Shown here: positions 35,025-46,644 of the stretch, one piece after another
How positions within the stretch are numbered: the stretch's first letter is position 1
Layout: every line of letters begins with the position of its first letter
NCBI RefSeq assembly: GCF_043290135.1
Contig: NC_134700.1
Coordinates: 237,988,088-238,052,087 of the forward strand
DNA length: 64,000 bases
Origin: Rhipicephalus microplus
Taxonomy: Eukaryota > Arthropoda > Arachnida > Ixodida > Ixodidae
Direction of reading: 5' to 3'
Notes under the pieces: generated by a model
Seen by the model: only the letters and a program-made list of their open reading frames with translations
The model's database searches: none
What the model was told of the DNA's origin: nothing
Position numbers and translations under genes: made by a program

Positions 35025-35855
35025 ATGACAACACACCAGAAGGGCGCTGCCGTCGCCAAAGGCGGCATGAGCCTCCCGAATAATCTACAGCTGCTTCAAC
35101 AGCAACGCGTTCGCCGCAATGCAGCGCCTGCAACCTACTGGAGCATTGAAGCCTGCCTTGATCGGAAGATCAAGAAAGGCTCGAGCGTGAGCCTCACGCG
35201 CTTGGCAGCCATGGCAACGGCGCATAACATCTATGCACTTCTGACTTGCACGAGCTTCCTTCCTGATTCGCTGCGCCCATCCGGATCATTCGTCCCCGAA
35301 TGGCAACGGGCTCCTATCTTCTTGGACTCGGCCGTGGATGTCGATGGTGGAGCGTTAGCGCCACAGTACGATTCCCTCCACGGTGGTTACGACGTCGATG
35401 TGAGGCAGCAGCTACCGGAGTCGAGTAACTTGCTGGGGCTCGACGTGGAGCACGTTGTTAACGAAGAAGACTGCACTAAAGAGCTACACGCTGGCACTCT
35501 CGTCAACAATGGCGTCGCGACGCTGCGTTCGACGCGCACCGAAGGTCGAACTAGCGGTCGGTGGGTCGATGTGGCGCTTGTGGACCACCATTCTGCAGTT
35601 CCAGGGCCGGAAGCAAACTATGGTGCCTTGTCGATAACCGAAACCCCACAACGTGCCTCAATTCGACGTGCCTATACCGACGTCTGTGCGCGGCGCAGTG
35701 AGGGTGGTCAACTTCCGGGAGCACTGCACCGCGGCCATCAACATTTGGTGCAGTATCACTACGTGCGCTCTCCATGCGGCCTCGTGGATAAGATTAGGTT
35801 CGCTCGTGCATTTACACGTCGACGACACTTCGTGGTCACGTTAAGAACAGAGTGA
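35025..35855 (+). CDS. Unknown ORF of duplication copy 2 (276 codons)
   Basis: Uninterrupted counterpart of the broken frame at 25832-26662. A TTATTTCGCAG acceptor lies upstream (exon from about 34992), and the presequence-like MARVFARIGDSLRWPLR frame at about 34628 could join it. Further upstream (about 34150) CATATTCCG|GTGAGTGAC looks like a donor of a non-coding first exon. The protein is hydrophilic, has no predicted membrane segment or signal peptide of its own, and matches no domain I know. The frame is open here but diverges from copy 1 without sparing amino-acid positions, so coding status is doubtful. It may be a fragment of a host gene carried in the duplicated block. Confidence 0.35.
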   Translation: MTTHQKGAAVAKGGMSLPNNLQLLQQQRVRRNAAPATYWSIEACLDRKIKKGSSVSLTRLAAMATAHNIYALLTCTSFLPDSLRPSGSFVPEWQRAPIFLDSAVDVDGGALAPQYDSLHGGYDVDVRQQLPESSNLLGLDVEHVVNEEDCTKELHAGTLVNNGVATLRSTRTEGRTSGRWVDVALVDHHSAVPGPEANYGALSITETPQRASIRRAYTDVCARRSEGGQLPGALHRGHQHLVQYHYVRSPCGLVDKIRFARAFTRRRHFVVTLRTE

Positions 35856-36497
35856 AAAGCAGAAAGTTTACGAGACATCTGCTATTTCCTGTCCTTGATC
35901 GTGTGCCACGGGATCGCGAAGTGCGGATAATGTCAACTGGGGAATGGTGAACAGATGGTGCCAGCCTGGCTTCGATCAACAGTGGGAGTTGATCTAGCCG
36001 CCGGTAGCGGCTAACGATGGTTTTTGCTCGCCAGGCTGAGCACGTCATTTTCATACCCGGTGACATTTTGTTCAATTTAGTGGTACACCTTCGCAGGTAA
36101 TTCTTGTGTGGCGAAAAATTACCTACTGCACTGCAGTACTTGTTATGATGAAACTTAATGCGTTGTTCTAATAGACTGTATTTAAGTACTCTAATTTTCT
36201 TTTCGTTAGAATAAAATGCATAAATAGCGCGTGTGTGTTGACGAGCACATTTATCACTGTCGTATATGGTGGAATAATACCCGCCACATGCTTATTGCTC
36301 AGGATGATTTGTTGATAGAAAGGTAACGTGTGATGGAACGGGAGTAGAAGAAGAAAATAACGAAAGAAAATTGCTAAATCAATTGCGGTTTCGAGCAAGT
36401 TGTTGTATACCGGCAAACAAGCTAATAATCCTCATTCTGCGAGCATGATGAAAAAAATGGCAGCATATACACGGAGTGAATGATGGAGAGTGGGGCG

Positions 36498-36740
36498 AAG
36501 CATCCGTCCGTCCATGCGTGCGTCTGCGTGGCCGCCCGTGCGTCCATCCACCCGTCCGCTCGTTTGTCTGTTCGTGTGTCCGCACGTCCATCTGTGCGTC
36601 CGTCCCTGCGTTCGTCCATGCATCCGCTCCTACGTCCGTCCATGCATCCGCTCGTATACGTCCGTCCATGCGTCCATCCATTCGTGCAGCCATCCGTGCG
36701 TCCGTCCATGCATCTGTCTGTGTGCCCGTTCGTCCACCTA
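36498..36740. repeat. GTCC/GTGC minisatellite, copy 2
   Basis: Counterpart of 27305-27522, with an added CATCCGCTCGTATACGTCCG segment. Confidence 0.85.
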
Positions 36741-37531
36741 TTCAACACTCCAAGTACCACCATCTCGCATCTTTTCATCATATATTCCTCATATAGAAGC
36801 ACCGCCATCCAGCGGACATTCCAACGACTAAACGAGAGGTGGCACATGCACACTTTCTTACGGCTTGCGCTTCGTGTCTACTTCCCACCTTTAACCACCT
36901 CGAGTTCATGGTATATACTAGTTCACTGTATTCATGGCACTGCGGCCCAACGCTCGCTAAACCTTTCTAAAACCAAGGAGGTTACGCCCAGCGAATATAA
37001 CGTAGCAACCCTTTCTTGTCAGATAGTGCTCAATATACATGCCGATGGCTGCTAAGGGTGAATTAGAGACAGGAGAATTTCGGCTTTTAGTTAACGCGTA
37101 CGCTGCGAATTTTTAATTGTTCAACAACGCACAGAAGAAATCTCCCACCAGCACCACCTTGGAGGTCAAAATGTAAGACTGGTTACACACTACTGCTACG
37201 ACTACGAGGGACGAACGGGTGCCGCTATAAAGAGCTTCGCCCCTAAAATTCAAGTCAATTTAGCCGCATAGTTGTCGAAGTTACGATGACACAAAATTGG
37301 CAATTCACGACGCAGTCTGTCCGTCACCCGCTTCTTGCTCCGCTCCTGCGTCGAGGTGTGTGCCATGAAATCGCGCTTTGCTGCGGCCAGTGGGTCAGAG
37401 TGCGACGAAAAAAAAAACGCAAAACAAACAAGAACGATATTTTTGACTGGAATGAAAAGGTATACCCGATCCAATTCTTATGAAGTGCGGAACATTTTAA
37501 GGGCCAGGCAGTCGTATGCTGTCGCTGGAGG

Positions 37532-37747
<216 letters not shown>

Positions 37748-39533
37748 GAAAACTGGAGATTGAAAAGAACAGAACTTTATTTTGAGGACAGGGGTACAAA
37801 AGCGGTACCCGAAGCATGTTGGTTTGGGCTCGAAGTTCATGGCCCCACTTGCTCGCGGCGCTCGCCTAACTAGACTCAGAAGCGCGCTAATTGCACCTCT
37901 TGGTTCGCGCTGACAAATTGTGCCTCCCAGTGCTCCGAACTTCCTAGAGCTTTAGAACAGCGCAACGCAAAGACTTTCGCTTGCATTGCGCGTGCGTCGC
38001 GGGCCAGCTTCTTGTGATCTCCCATTTAGTGACGAACGCTAACGCTACATGCCCGCAAGCTTTACGTATACGGTATTCCAAAAACTCACAAAGGCTGCCC
38101 AGCTCGGTACTCCCTTCAAGCTTGGTACCAGAAGCTGCCTTAACTTTTATCTCGTTCCGGAGTGAAGCCGGCATATTATTTATCGTTTTTAGGTCCAAAG
38201 GGCCCTTAAGCCACACCGAGTTTGAAGGCGATACAGTTCCTCGCCTTCACTACCCTTCTGCAAACGCTATCGCATCGTCGCCACTTACCTTTTTCTTTAT
38301 ATAAGATTTGGACAATGTCGGCACACTATTTGCGTTGAGCCTATTTGGATTTCGTGGTTCATGACTTCCGTTGTAATGTACTAGAATGTATGCTTAAGCG
38401 TTATTATCAGCTAGGCCTCGGAAACTCAGCGCTAGTTTTGCTTTCGAGCATGCGCGCTCGTAGTGGTTGCCGGGCATGCTGTAAGATTCGTTTCAACCAA
38501 GTAAAGTCAACTCGTATGTTTGTATTTATAATTTTTTACCAGTTTTACAAAATAAATGACTTTGACAGAACTGTAAATAAATTATATTTTATTTATTTAT
38601 TTTTTTATTCCATGTTTTCGAATGACTTGTGTTTAGCGCTTGCCTCTGCTCCTCCTTTCCACTTGCTCAGCGATATCACTTGCTCTTGGCTGTCAAGCTC
38701 GGTCAGCGTGCCAAGTATGAATACGGCACAGAAGATAACACATTTGATGTGGCGTGCAGCGAACGGAAGGCGCAGTAGGTTCGGTGAATCAGATCAACCA
38801 TGCCCTAGACGGCGACGGCTAAGTTGGGGCATCACATGTTTTGCGCGGTCCTGCGGTGCGTTAACCCTTTCCGCGATGGCCTTTGACGATTTCTAGAGAC
38901 AACGGGTGAGCACAAGTATTTGTGGCTGTTATTTGAGCAGTTATTCATTTTTCATGAGCGCATGAGTAAATCTGCAAGCCTGCCAGAGTAACAAGAATAA
39001 TTTATGATGGGAGCCTACCTGCTGCTCACAAAATATTTCATGAAAGGCTGGAATGTGTGTTGAATCGGCTACAGAGTTTGTTCATACTTTACTTTTGGCA
39101 TGTAGTTCAAACGATGTGAAGTAATTATAGCCTCCTTCTGTTCATAGGATTGCATAGAACCAGTTTGGAACCTTGTAGGCATTTGCTTCTAATGCTGTCA
39201 ATGAAATACATGTAATGAACTCATTGATGCTTCGAGAAATAGTTGAACAAGAAATGTCACTGGAGCCAACATTTTGAAAAGTGAACATTTCTTTTTTAAG
39301 GCAAATCATTGCGAAAACAAACTAGCCGAAACATATTCTCCACTGGCACTCGCTGTTCAACTGCTTCACGCATCTATTTTCCCCTGACCTTCTTTCTTGT
39401 TCGGTACTTAAGATCTGAAAAAAAAAGTTAGCTGTCATAAAAGACGTGCCTCAGTCAAGTATGACGTGACCTGCTCGCGAAGGTTAACAATTTTCGCATG
39501 GGCTCGGGTATTCTTGGATCGTTGTTTGCTCAT

Positions 39534-39778
39534 TGTGGGTGCCCCGTCATGGTGGTCTAGTGGCTAAGGTACTCGGCTGCTGACCCGCAGGTCACAGGAT
39601 CAAATTCCGGCTGCGGCGTCTGCATTTTCGATGGAGACGGAAATGTAGGCCCGTGTGCTCAGATTTTATGCACGTTAAAGAACTCCAGGTGGTCAAAATT
39701 TCCGTAGCCCTCCACTATGACGTCTCTCATAATCATATGGTGATTTTGGGACGTTAAACCTCACATATAAATCAATCG
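39534..39778 (+). mobile_element. Ruka-type SINE (duplicate of 30432-30672)
   Basis: Same insertion as in copy 1, including the CATTGTGGG flanks. It carries a small deletion in the core (AGATTTTATGCACG). Confidence 0.9.
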
Positions 39779-40179
39779 ATCATTGTGGGCACGCTTTCAG
39801 TTGTGAAAGAAAGCTGCTTTTGTAGATTGATTCTTATCACTACGTTCATGCGTTTGCTTTTAGTACGACACGTCTAAAAAAAAAAAAAGAAGCCTTTAAT
39901 TTTACTTGTGTTGATTGAGCTTTGTCTTGCTGAGAATTCGGCCAACTTTTGTTTGTTCACTTCACAACATGCGAACATCATTTAAGGAATAGTCGAATAA
40001 ATTCAACGAATAGCAGCGTTGCCCGAGCAGCCAGGCCACGTGCAAAAGCTTAGAGAGCACAAACACACACCGCTTGCATGCGAAGTGGGAAAAGAGAACT
40101 TTCGTGGCAACCCTCATCCCAATGGTTCGCACCCTTTTGCTCTATTATTTGTTGACCTCACACTAGTAGACCGAATTGT

Positions 40180-40612
40180 AATGTAAATATGAAGAAAGAA
40201 AAGTGGGTGAAAAGATAACTTGCCGTGAGCAGGAACCGAACCTGCGACCTTCAAATAACGCGTTCGATGCTCAACCACTGAGCTACCACGGCAGCTATCC
40301 CGCCAGCCACTTTTTTGGGTATATATGTGAATTTCAACGTGGAACTGTCAGTCAGCGCCACCAGTAGCCATGGCAGTGGGTGTGGCACTCTCTTTATGAG
40401 CCTGTGTGGCGTCGCGTAGCTTGTGAACTTATTACCTGTTGGCAGCTGACGAATAGTCTCTCGTATACAACCTAAAGGCACCAGGTCTGCCAGTACGAGA
40501 CTATCGTAATGAATAAGGGAAAGGAGTGTATACTTAAGGGCTCGCGTTTCCGCGTTTTCACATAATATTAATGAGATCTAACAAAGATGCCAAGGAAAGT
40601 ATAGGGGAAGTT
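40180..40612 (-). repeat. tRNA-headed repeat unit, copy 3
   Basis: Duplicate of 31064-31490. The tRNA-like segment at 40222-40295 is intact at both ends (TGCCGTG on the plus strand at its 3' side), with A and B boxes. It is not considered a functional tRNA because it is embedded in a repeat. Confidence 0.75.
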
Positions 40613-40614
40613 AT

Positions 40615-40815
40615 TGATTGATATGTAGGGTTTAACGTCCCAAAACCACCATATGAATATGAGAGACGCCGTAGTGGAGGGCTCCGCAAATTTCGACCAC
40701 CTGGGGTTCTTTAACGTGCACCCAAATCTGAGCACACGGGCCTTCAACATTTCCGCCTCCATCGGAAATGCAGCCGCCGCAGCCGGGATTCGATCCTGTG
40801 ACCTGCGGCTCATAG
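40615..40815 (-). mobile_element. Ruka-type SINE, 5' truncated (duplicate of 31492-31697)
   Basis: Same insertion and truncation point as in copy 1, followed by the same inverted-repeat tail (40818-40975). Confidence 0.88.
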
Positions 40816-40817
40816 GA

Positions 40818-40975
40818 AAGTTATTAGACCGAATCGTATAATGTAAATAGGAAGAAAAAAAAGTGGGTGAAAAGATAACTTGTTGTGGGTTCGGTTCCTG
40901 CCCACGGCAAGTTATCTTTTCACCCACTTTTCTCTCTTCATATTTACATTACGATTTGTTCGAATAACTTCCCCT
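40818..40975. repeat. Imperfect inverted repeat (duplicate of 31699-31855)
   Basis: Arms of about 65 bases around a loop containing GTGGGTTCGGTTCCTGCCCAC. It differs from the copy-1 hairpin by a few substitutions and two extra bases in the left arm. Confidence 0.85.
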
Positions 40976-41007
40976 ATACTTTCCTTGACATCTTTGTCTG
41001 TTAGATC

Positions 41008-41008
<1 letters not shown>

Positions 41009-41096
<88 letters not shown>
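41009..41096. repeat. (TA)n microsatellite
   Basis: A pure TA array of about 88 bases, immediately right of the duplicated block. Confidence 0.95.
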
Positions 41097-41099
<3 letters not shown>

Positions 41100-42211
41100 C
41101 TTGATCTTGAATTGTAACGTAACAGAACTTTCGAAACTAAACGTTTTGATACCAGGGCTTCAACCCCGAAACACCTGTATGTACACAAGGTGTACGAGAT
41201 ATTTCGGAAGCTTGCCTTTAGGCTTAGTAGTTGTAACAAAGATGCACAAACACATTTGTGTACTGGTAGCTTTGCACAGCATTAGCAAGCAGCAAGAGCT
41301 CTGTAACCACCTTTCCATGCTGGGAGTGTCCTGCATGACATTGAGTTTCTATATGAAATGCAGTGACCTAATTTGTTTGTAGACAGCGTTCACGGTAGCC
41401 TAGCAAGACTAGCCTATATTGAAAGCATTTTGTAGCTTCAGACAACGTCCTAAATGTGTTTTTTCTTTGTCGCGACGTACGTCTTAGACCCATCTGGTGT
41501 TCTCGGTCTTTGGGATGCGCAAAGCTAATAACTTGCGTGCTACGAAGGCGCCTTTATTATTGTTTTATCACTTTGCCTAAGCTCAAAGCAGTTACTCTTT
41601 TAGCGAGAACGAACGAGCGAGCGAGTGGATGGACGAGCGGACGGACAAACGGAAGGAGGGAAAGAAAGAAGGAATGAAAAAGTGATAAAGACAATAGTTC
41701 AGACCGTGTATAAACGTTCAATTTGTGAAACTGAAGCACAAACAAAGGGCGCCCGACTACGAAAGAAGTGTTGTTGTTAATCCTCATGAGACGTGCAGAC
41801 GCAATTCGTATGAGTTGCTACACCCTGTCTGTACTCAAAATGACACAAACATTGAAAAAGTGGCAGTTACACAGAAAAAAAATTAGTGAATTAAACTCTA
41901 AGACTTACTTTCTAAACAAATTCAGCGTTTGTCGTTGTCATTTTTCAGGCCTTTGGATTTCAAGTGGTACTCTACCTCATGCGGAGCAATGTCAGGATCA
42001 GGCAGCAAGAAAATACTATAATAATGGCGCAAAGGGGAAATACTAAAAGACGAAAACGCATCCTATAAACGAAATAAAGGACCCTAACGGTGTACGCTGA
42101 CAATGATAATGTATAATAAGACAGATAAAATGATAAAGTTGTTACACACTCAAACTGAACATAACATCAATGCTTTCTCGAGGAACGTTTTCCCAACTGT
42201 GACTACATTAT
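41097..42211. other. Intergenic stretch, nothing firm recognised
   Basis: It contains a degenerate GAGC/GGAC minisatellite-like patch at about 41610-41665 (GAGCGAGCGAGTGGATGGAC). No conserved frame is seen. Confidence 0.4.
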
Positions 42212-42511
42212 TCAATGCCGGTGAGCGCCAATGTTCATCCTGATGACTTCCTGTTCAGAGCGTGTATAGATGTGACCGCGCGCTTTCCTCATAGCGAGTA
42301 AGTTCTTGCGCAGGAAGGCATGCGACCACTTGCTTGTGTAGGCGTATCTTCGTTCCAAAGCAAACAGTAGCCAACGATCGAAATAGACGCGTTGCTTTCC
42401 GGTCGATGTCTGACGCATGAACTCCCCGAACAGGATGTCGGTGAAAGACAGTTTATCAAAACCTCCTCTTTGTGTCCCGTGTCGCGAGTTGAAGCAACGT
42501 GGAGGATGAGC
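42212..42511 (-). CDS. Possible last exon of an unidentified gene
   Basis: On the minus strand a 99-codon open frame begins directly after a splice-acceptor-like GTTCACAG and ends at a stop at 42212. Residues such as GGFDKLSFTDILFGEF and KQRVYFDRWLLFALERRY have the balanced composition of a folded protein, and codon choice is GC-richer than the surroundings. I do not recognise the family, and no upstream exon is identified. It could also be a remnant of a transposable element. Confidence 0.3.
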   Translation of the reverse strand, partial: AHPPRCFNSRHGTQRGGFDKLSFTDILFGEFMRQTSTGKQRVYFDRWLLFALERRYAYTSKWSHAFLRKNLLAMRKARGHIYTRSEQEVIRMNIGAHRH

Positions 42512-42739
42512 CTGTGAACGCGGACTCGCGCTTACTTACGCGTTATTGTGAAGTATATCGTTCATCACTAATGAAAACCGTTCATGGCTTTCGGGGTTTC
42601 TTTCAGGGTTAGTAATTATAGGTAGCACAGTCGCGCGAGCGAGCATGTCACGTGGTATATTTAAAAAAAAATTTACGGGCAGCCAGTTTGAAGGAAAACA
42701 CTACTAATACTTAATAGAAGGAATGTTTGCCCGTAGTAA

Positions 42740-43022
42740 GCAGGAAAACGACTGGCTCGCTGGATTTCGTGCCGTCTGGTTGTGCCCCCGCGATCTCCGA
42801 TGACAGCGCAGCTCTGGCCGACTGGGCTCGCCCTACGCCATCTCCTGACGCCGCCAAGAGCTCTCGCTCAGTGGTGCCCCGTCCTCGGACTTCTGCGACC
42901 GCGTCCATCTTTCCTGTCTTCTCCTTACGTCCGTATATGGCTGTCCCTGTGCCTCTCTCTATCTCTATACCTTTAATTCCTCCCTATAATTTTTAATCCT
43001 TCCTTACCCCCCTCCCCTGCGC
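42740..43022 (+). repeat. C-rich segment, probable transposable-element 3' part
   Basis: GC- and C-rich sequence ending in a CTCTCTCTATCTCTATACC and CCTTACCCCCCTCCCCTGCGC run, distinct from the AT-rich flanks. The open frame across it (from 42727) is Pro/Ser/Ala-rich without a domain. I read it as a repeat tail; family not identified. Confidence 0.3.
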
Positions 43023-43099
43023 AGAAGCGTGGTTCCGTTACTGCCTCTCTCAATGGAGGTGCCCTCCATTGAGAGAGGCAGTAACGGAACCACGCTTCT
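43023..43099. repeat. 37-bp perfect inverted repeat
   Basis: 43023-43059 (AGAAGCGTGGTTCCGTTACT at its outer end, CAATGGAGG at its inner end) is the exact reverse complement of 43063-43099, with only TGC between. Outside the arms the two sides are unrelated. Confidence 0.97.
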
Positions 43100-43380
43100 T
43101 TCTCTCTTTCCTATTTCAAAAGTCACTTAGTAAGCAGGAAGACACCTACTGCTTAGTAGATAGAAAGTTAAGAACTATCAAATCAGATGTGTTGCAACAT
43201 TCTAATTGGTGTGCTTTTTCTTTTTGCCCAGCTTCGTATACAGCTTCTGATGTTAATTAAATCTTGCCTGCTTAAGCTGTTAAGCACACAACAACAACAA
43301 GAAATAGTGTGGCTTACTTCATAAAGAAGTCATAAAGTGCATCGGAATATGTTTAAGCCCTGGCTAGAGTTAACTAGGGC

Positions 43381-43594
43381 CCCGCCGCGGTGGTCTAGTG
43401 GCTAAGGTACTCGGCTCCTGACCCGCACGTCGCGGGATCGAATCCCGGCTGCGACGGCTGCATTTCCGATGGAGGCGGAAATGTTGATGGCCCGTGTGCT
43501 CAGATTTGAGTGCACGTTAAAGAACCCTAGGCTACGGCGTCTCTCATAATCATATAATAGTTTTGGGACGTTAAACCCCACAAATCAATCAATC
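43381..43594 (+). mobile_element. Ruka-type SINE with 15-bp target-site duplication
   Basis: CCCGCCGCGGTGGTCTAGTGG head with good A and B boxes (GGGATCGAATCCC). The core lacks about 30 bases after AAGAACCC, joining directly to TAGGCTACGGCG. Perfect flanks AGAGTTAACTAGGGC occur at 43366-43380 and 43595-43609. Confidence 0.96.
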
Positions 43595-43609
43595 AGAGTT
43601 AACTAGGGC

Positions 43610-44223
43610 ACCATGTAGGCGCGTTGTCGGGGCCACAATAGCTGTGTCACAGCTGTGTCTCTGCATCACCTGAAGTCGTAGCCCATTCTACTTTGGTATG
43701 CTGTCACAGTGGGAATATATATGTAGAGAGAAAAAGAACAACGCAAGCCCCGCTTACGTATACCCCCCTCCCCTTTCCACGTCTTGAAACTAGCTAGGAA
43801 ACAAACTAAAAACTTTATAATCAGATGTGTTTCATGCTGGCGTTATGCCGGTTAGCAATATATTAACGGTCCCAATTCGATACCGCTAAATTTGTTCGTT
43901 GAGATAAAATACTATGAAAAACGGTTTTTCATCGACTTTATAATAGGCTAAAGTATCAAAAAAATACTTTTCAAAGCTATAAAACCCCCTTTGAAGCCAA
44001 GTTGAACGACACACTTTCAAGCTAAGTCAGCACGTAGTCGGCACGAAGCAATATAAACGTAAGAAGGAAAGAGAATACAACAATGATTCATAGGTATAAA
44101 ATAATAAATATTAACGCGCCGTACGTAAGTGTATATACTACACATCTTTATTGCAGATGGTACAAAAACGGAAACATCACGCTGATTGCCGTTTAAAGCT
44201 ACCAATACCATGACAGTTCCCGT
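43610..44223. other. Intergenic stretch left of the gypsy element
   Basis: AT-rich, with no gene or clear repeat recognised. Confidence 0.4.
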
Positions 44224-44625
44224 TCATGGAGGTTCCACTCTATTTTTTGTAGTGCCGTCTTGCGTATATGAAATGGTCCAATCGGGCTCCCCTGGCATCC
44301 GTTCCCATAGCACAGTCACTGCCATTGGCACAGTAACGAGCCACACGACGTAGCTGTTTCTTTTTACGCAGAAAATATTGTGAGCGCTGACTATGTACTT
44401 CATCTTCATCTGTATGACCAAAACATTGTAGTGATCATCATCGTATGTCACGCGGGCTGGCTCTCTGGCTCGTGCGTCTGGATTAAAAAAGGATAACCTG
44501 GTTGCTGCCGTACCGGACGTGGTCTCATAAGTGGTGGAGCGTGCTTTGGTTCCCATGTCCTCCTGCTCTACCCGTCACCCCTGGAGCTCCGGTCTGGTCG
44601 ACGGTTGTGCCCTCAAGCAACAGCG

Positions 44626-45841
44626 ATGGCAGAACCCAACCCGCCCGCTGCTGCAACCGCTCCTTCTCAGCCACTTAGGCTTCATTCACTACACCGTGAG
44701 TACCTCTCATCGAGACCCTCCGGTATTTTCAGGCCTTCGCAACGAAGACGTCGAAGAATGGCTCGACAGTTATGATCGAACCAGCGTTTGTAATTATTGG
44801 GACGAGGCGCACAAACTGCGCGTATACGTTCCTTTTTACCTAGATGGCGTCGCTAAAACCTGATATTACAACCACGAGAGCGACTTCACCAATTGGTCGG
44901 CCTTCACGGGGCATCTCCGTCAGGTATTTGGCACGTCTGCAGGATGTTCTGTAGTAGCGAAACAGAAGCTCGCAACCCGCATCCAAGGGGAGGACGAATC
45001 GTATACGTTTTACATTGAAGATATTCTGGCTCTCTGTCGCCGAGCACAAAATGACATGGCGGAGGCCGATCGCATCCGACATCTACTGAAAGGTATCAAC
45101 TCTGTGGCCTTCAATGCTCTCGTGATTCAGAATCTTATTACCGTCCGGGACGTCATCACTACATGCCAACGCCTGGACGCGCTTCATTCCATGCGCCTTC
45201 CACACGCCTCCTGCGACGCTCGCTTTACCAAAGAGCATGAATTGCGGGCCCTTATCCGCACAATTGTCAGAGAAGAACTTCACGGCCTTATTTCAGGCAA
45301 CCCTACCGTAGCGTCTGTCCACACACCTCCTCCCAACCTGCGAGAGATAATCAAGGACGAACTGGCATCAATGACAAGCGCTGCACATGCCCCGTCTCCT
45401 GTGCGCTTCCCAGTGCCTTCGTACGCAGAAGTTGCATCGCGGGCCCCTGCACCAGTTCCAACCGTGCCTGCGGACGTCGGATGCGACCATGTGGCTGCGA
45501 TGACAACGCAAGCGCCAAGGCCACGCCACTATTCAACATGGCGTCCTCCCTGCCCCATATGCTTCTACTGTGGCATAAGGGGTCATATATCCCGTTTCTG
45601 CCGCCGCCGTCAGCAGGATGAACGACGTGGTTACTTAGCTTACGAGAGAGACTTTTCCCCGAGACCCAATGAATACGATCCCGCACCGTATCCATCCACC
45701 TTCCGTCAGTCGCCCTCCCCTCCACGGTCTCATGCTGGGCCCCATCCTTCTCGTTCATCTCGCCGCCGTTCTCCGTCACCGTTTCGGCGTACGTCATCAC
45801 CCTTGCGTCCCGCTCCAATCTCTCGGGACTCGGAAAACTAG
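44626..45841 (+). pseudogene. gypsy gag (capsid and zinc-knuckle nucleocapsid), broken
   Basis: The likely ATG is at 44626, but its frame differs from the capsid frame, so an indel lies near 44680-44705. The capsid part shows DPPVFSGLRNEDVEEWLDSY and, after an in-frame TGA at 44861-44863 at a position where the family has Trp, continues with a typical capsid helix region. One CX2CX4HX4C zinc knuckle is at 45560-45601, followed by an Arg/Ser/Pro-rich basic tail ending at TAG 45839-45841. The product would coat and package the element's RNA. Not functional as it stands. Confidence 0.87.
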
Positions 45842-46644
45842 AAGGTGCAGTTTTTGGAGGGGAAACTGCTTGTCGTCGGAACGCTACAACTCCTTTGTCT
45901 CGTCCAGCTAATTTACTGCCTGTTTCTGTGGAAGGTGTTTTTGTTGACGCCCTTATAGACACTGGAGCCGCAATTTCGGTAATTGATCGCGAATTGTGTT
46001 TTCGCCTGCGTAAAGTGCAAACTCCTTATGCCGGTCCCATGTTATGCGGTGCCAATGACAGTCCAATTCGCCCGACCGGGTTGTGCACAGCTCGTATTCT
46101 CATCGATGGAATCCGTCATCACATACAATTGGCTGTGCTGTCTTCGTGCGCTCATCAGATGATCTTAGGCTGGGACTTCTTGTCAGTGGCGTCTGCTGTA
46201 ATTTCGTGTGGTCGGCCCCTCATTCGTATTATGGACACTGAGCTTTCTTCTGCTGCCGACCTTTCGTCGCCCAACCTTGTGACAGCTGCGGATTTCCTCC
46301 TGCCTCCCGGACGAGAACGTGTCCTTACGATCAAGTCACGAGACATTCTAGATGGTGACGCCGTGGTTGCTCCTTGCCAGCGCTGCATTTTTCGAGGAAT
46401 CACCATCGCATCTTGTTTAGAGCGGTTCTCCCGTGGTTATGCAAGCATCACGGCCTGCAACACGACGCCAGAACCACTTCTTTTGCCTGAGGGGACCACT
46501 GTTGCCAGCATTACCGAAGAAGCACCGCTTTGTGTCGTCACTGGTTCATCTGCTTCGTCATTCTCAAAGTGTATGCCAGTGGAAGATGCATTTCCTGCTC
46601 TCAAGGCCACTTTGTGTGAACATCTCAACCCAACGCAAAACTGA
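45842..46644 (+). pseudogene. gypsy aspartic protease region
   Basis: This frame is -1 relative to gag and overlaps the gag end, as expected if Pol is made by frameshifting (sequence GGAAAAC at the gag stop). The retroviral-type protease active site DTGA is at 45958-45969, in the context VDALIDTGAAISVID, and the flap/second-half motif ILGWDFL is present. The frame ends at a TGA (46642-46644) where the reverse transcriptase continues one frame over, so an indel lies near 46620-46640. Confidence 0.85.

Noticed and set aside
44224..44556. 110-codon minus-strand frame
   Set aside because: Lies antisense in the probable LTR/leader of the gypsy element; no domain.
45351..45962. 203-codon frame antisense to gypsy gag
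   Set aside because: Shadow of the GC-rich gag basic tail.
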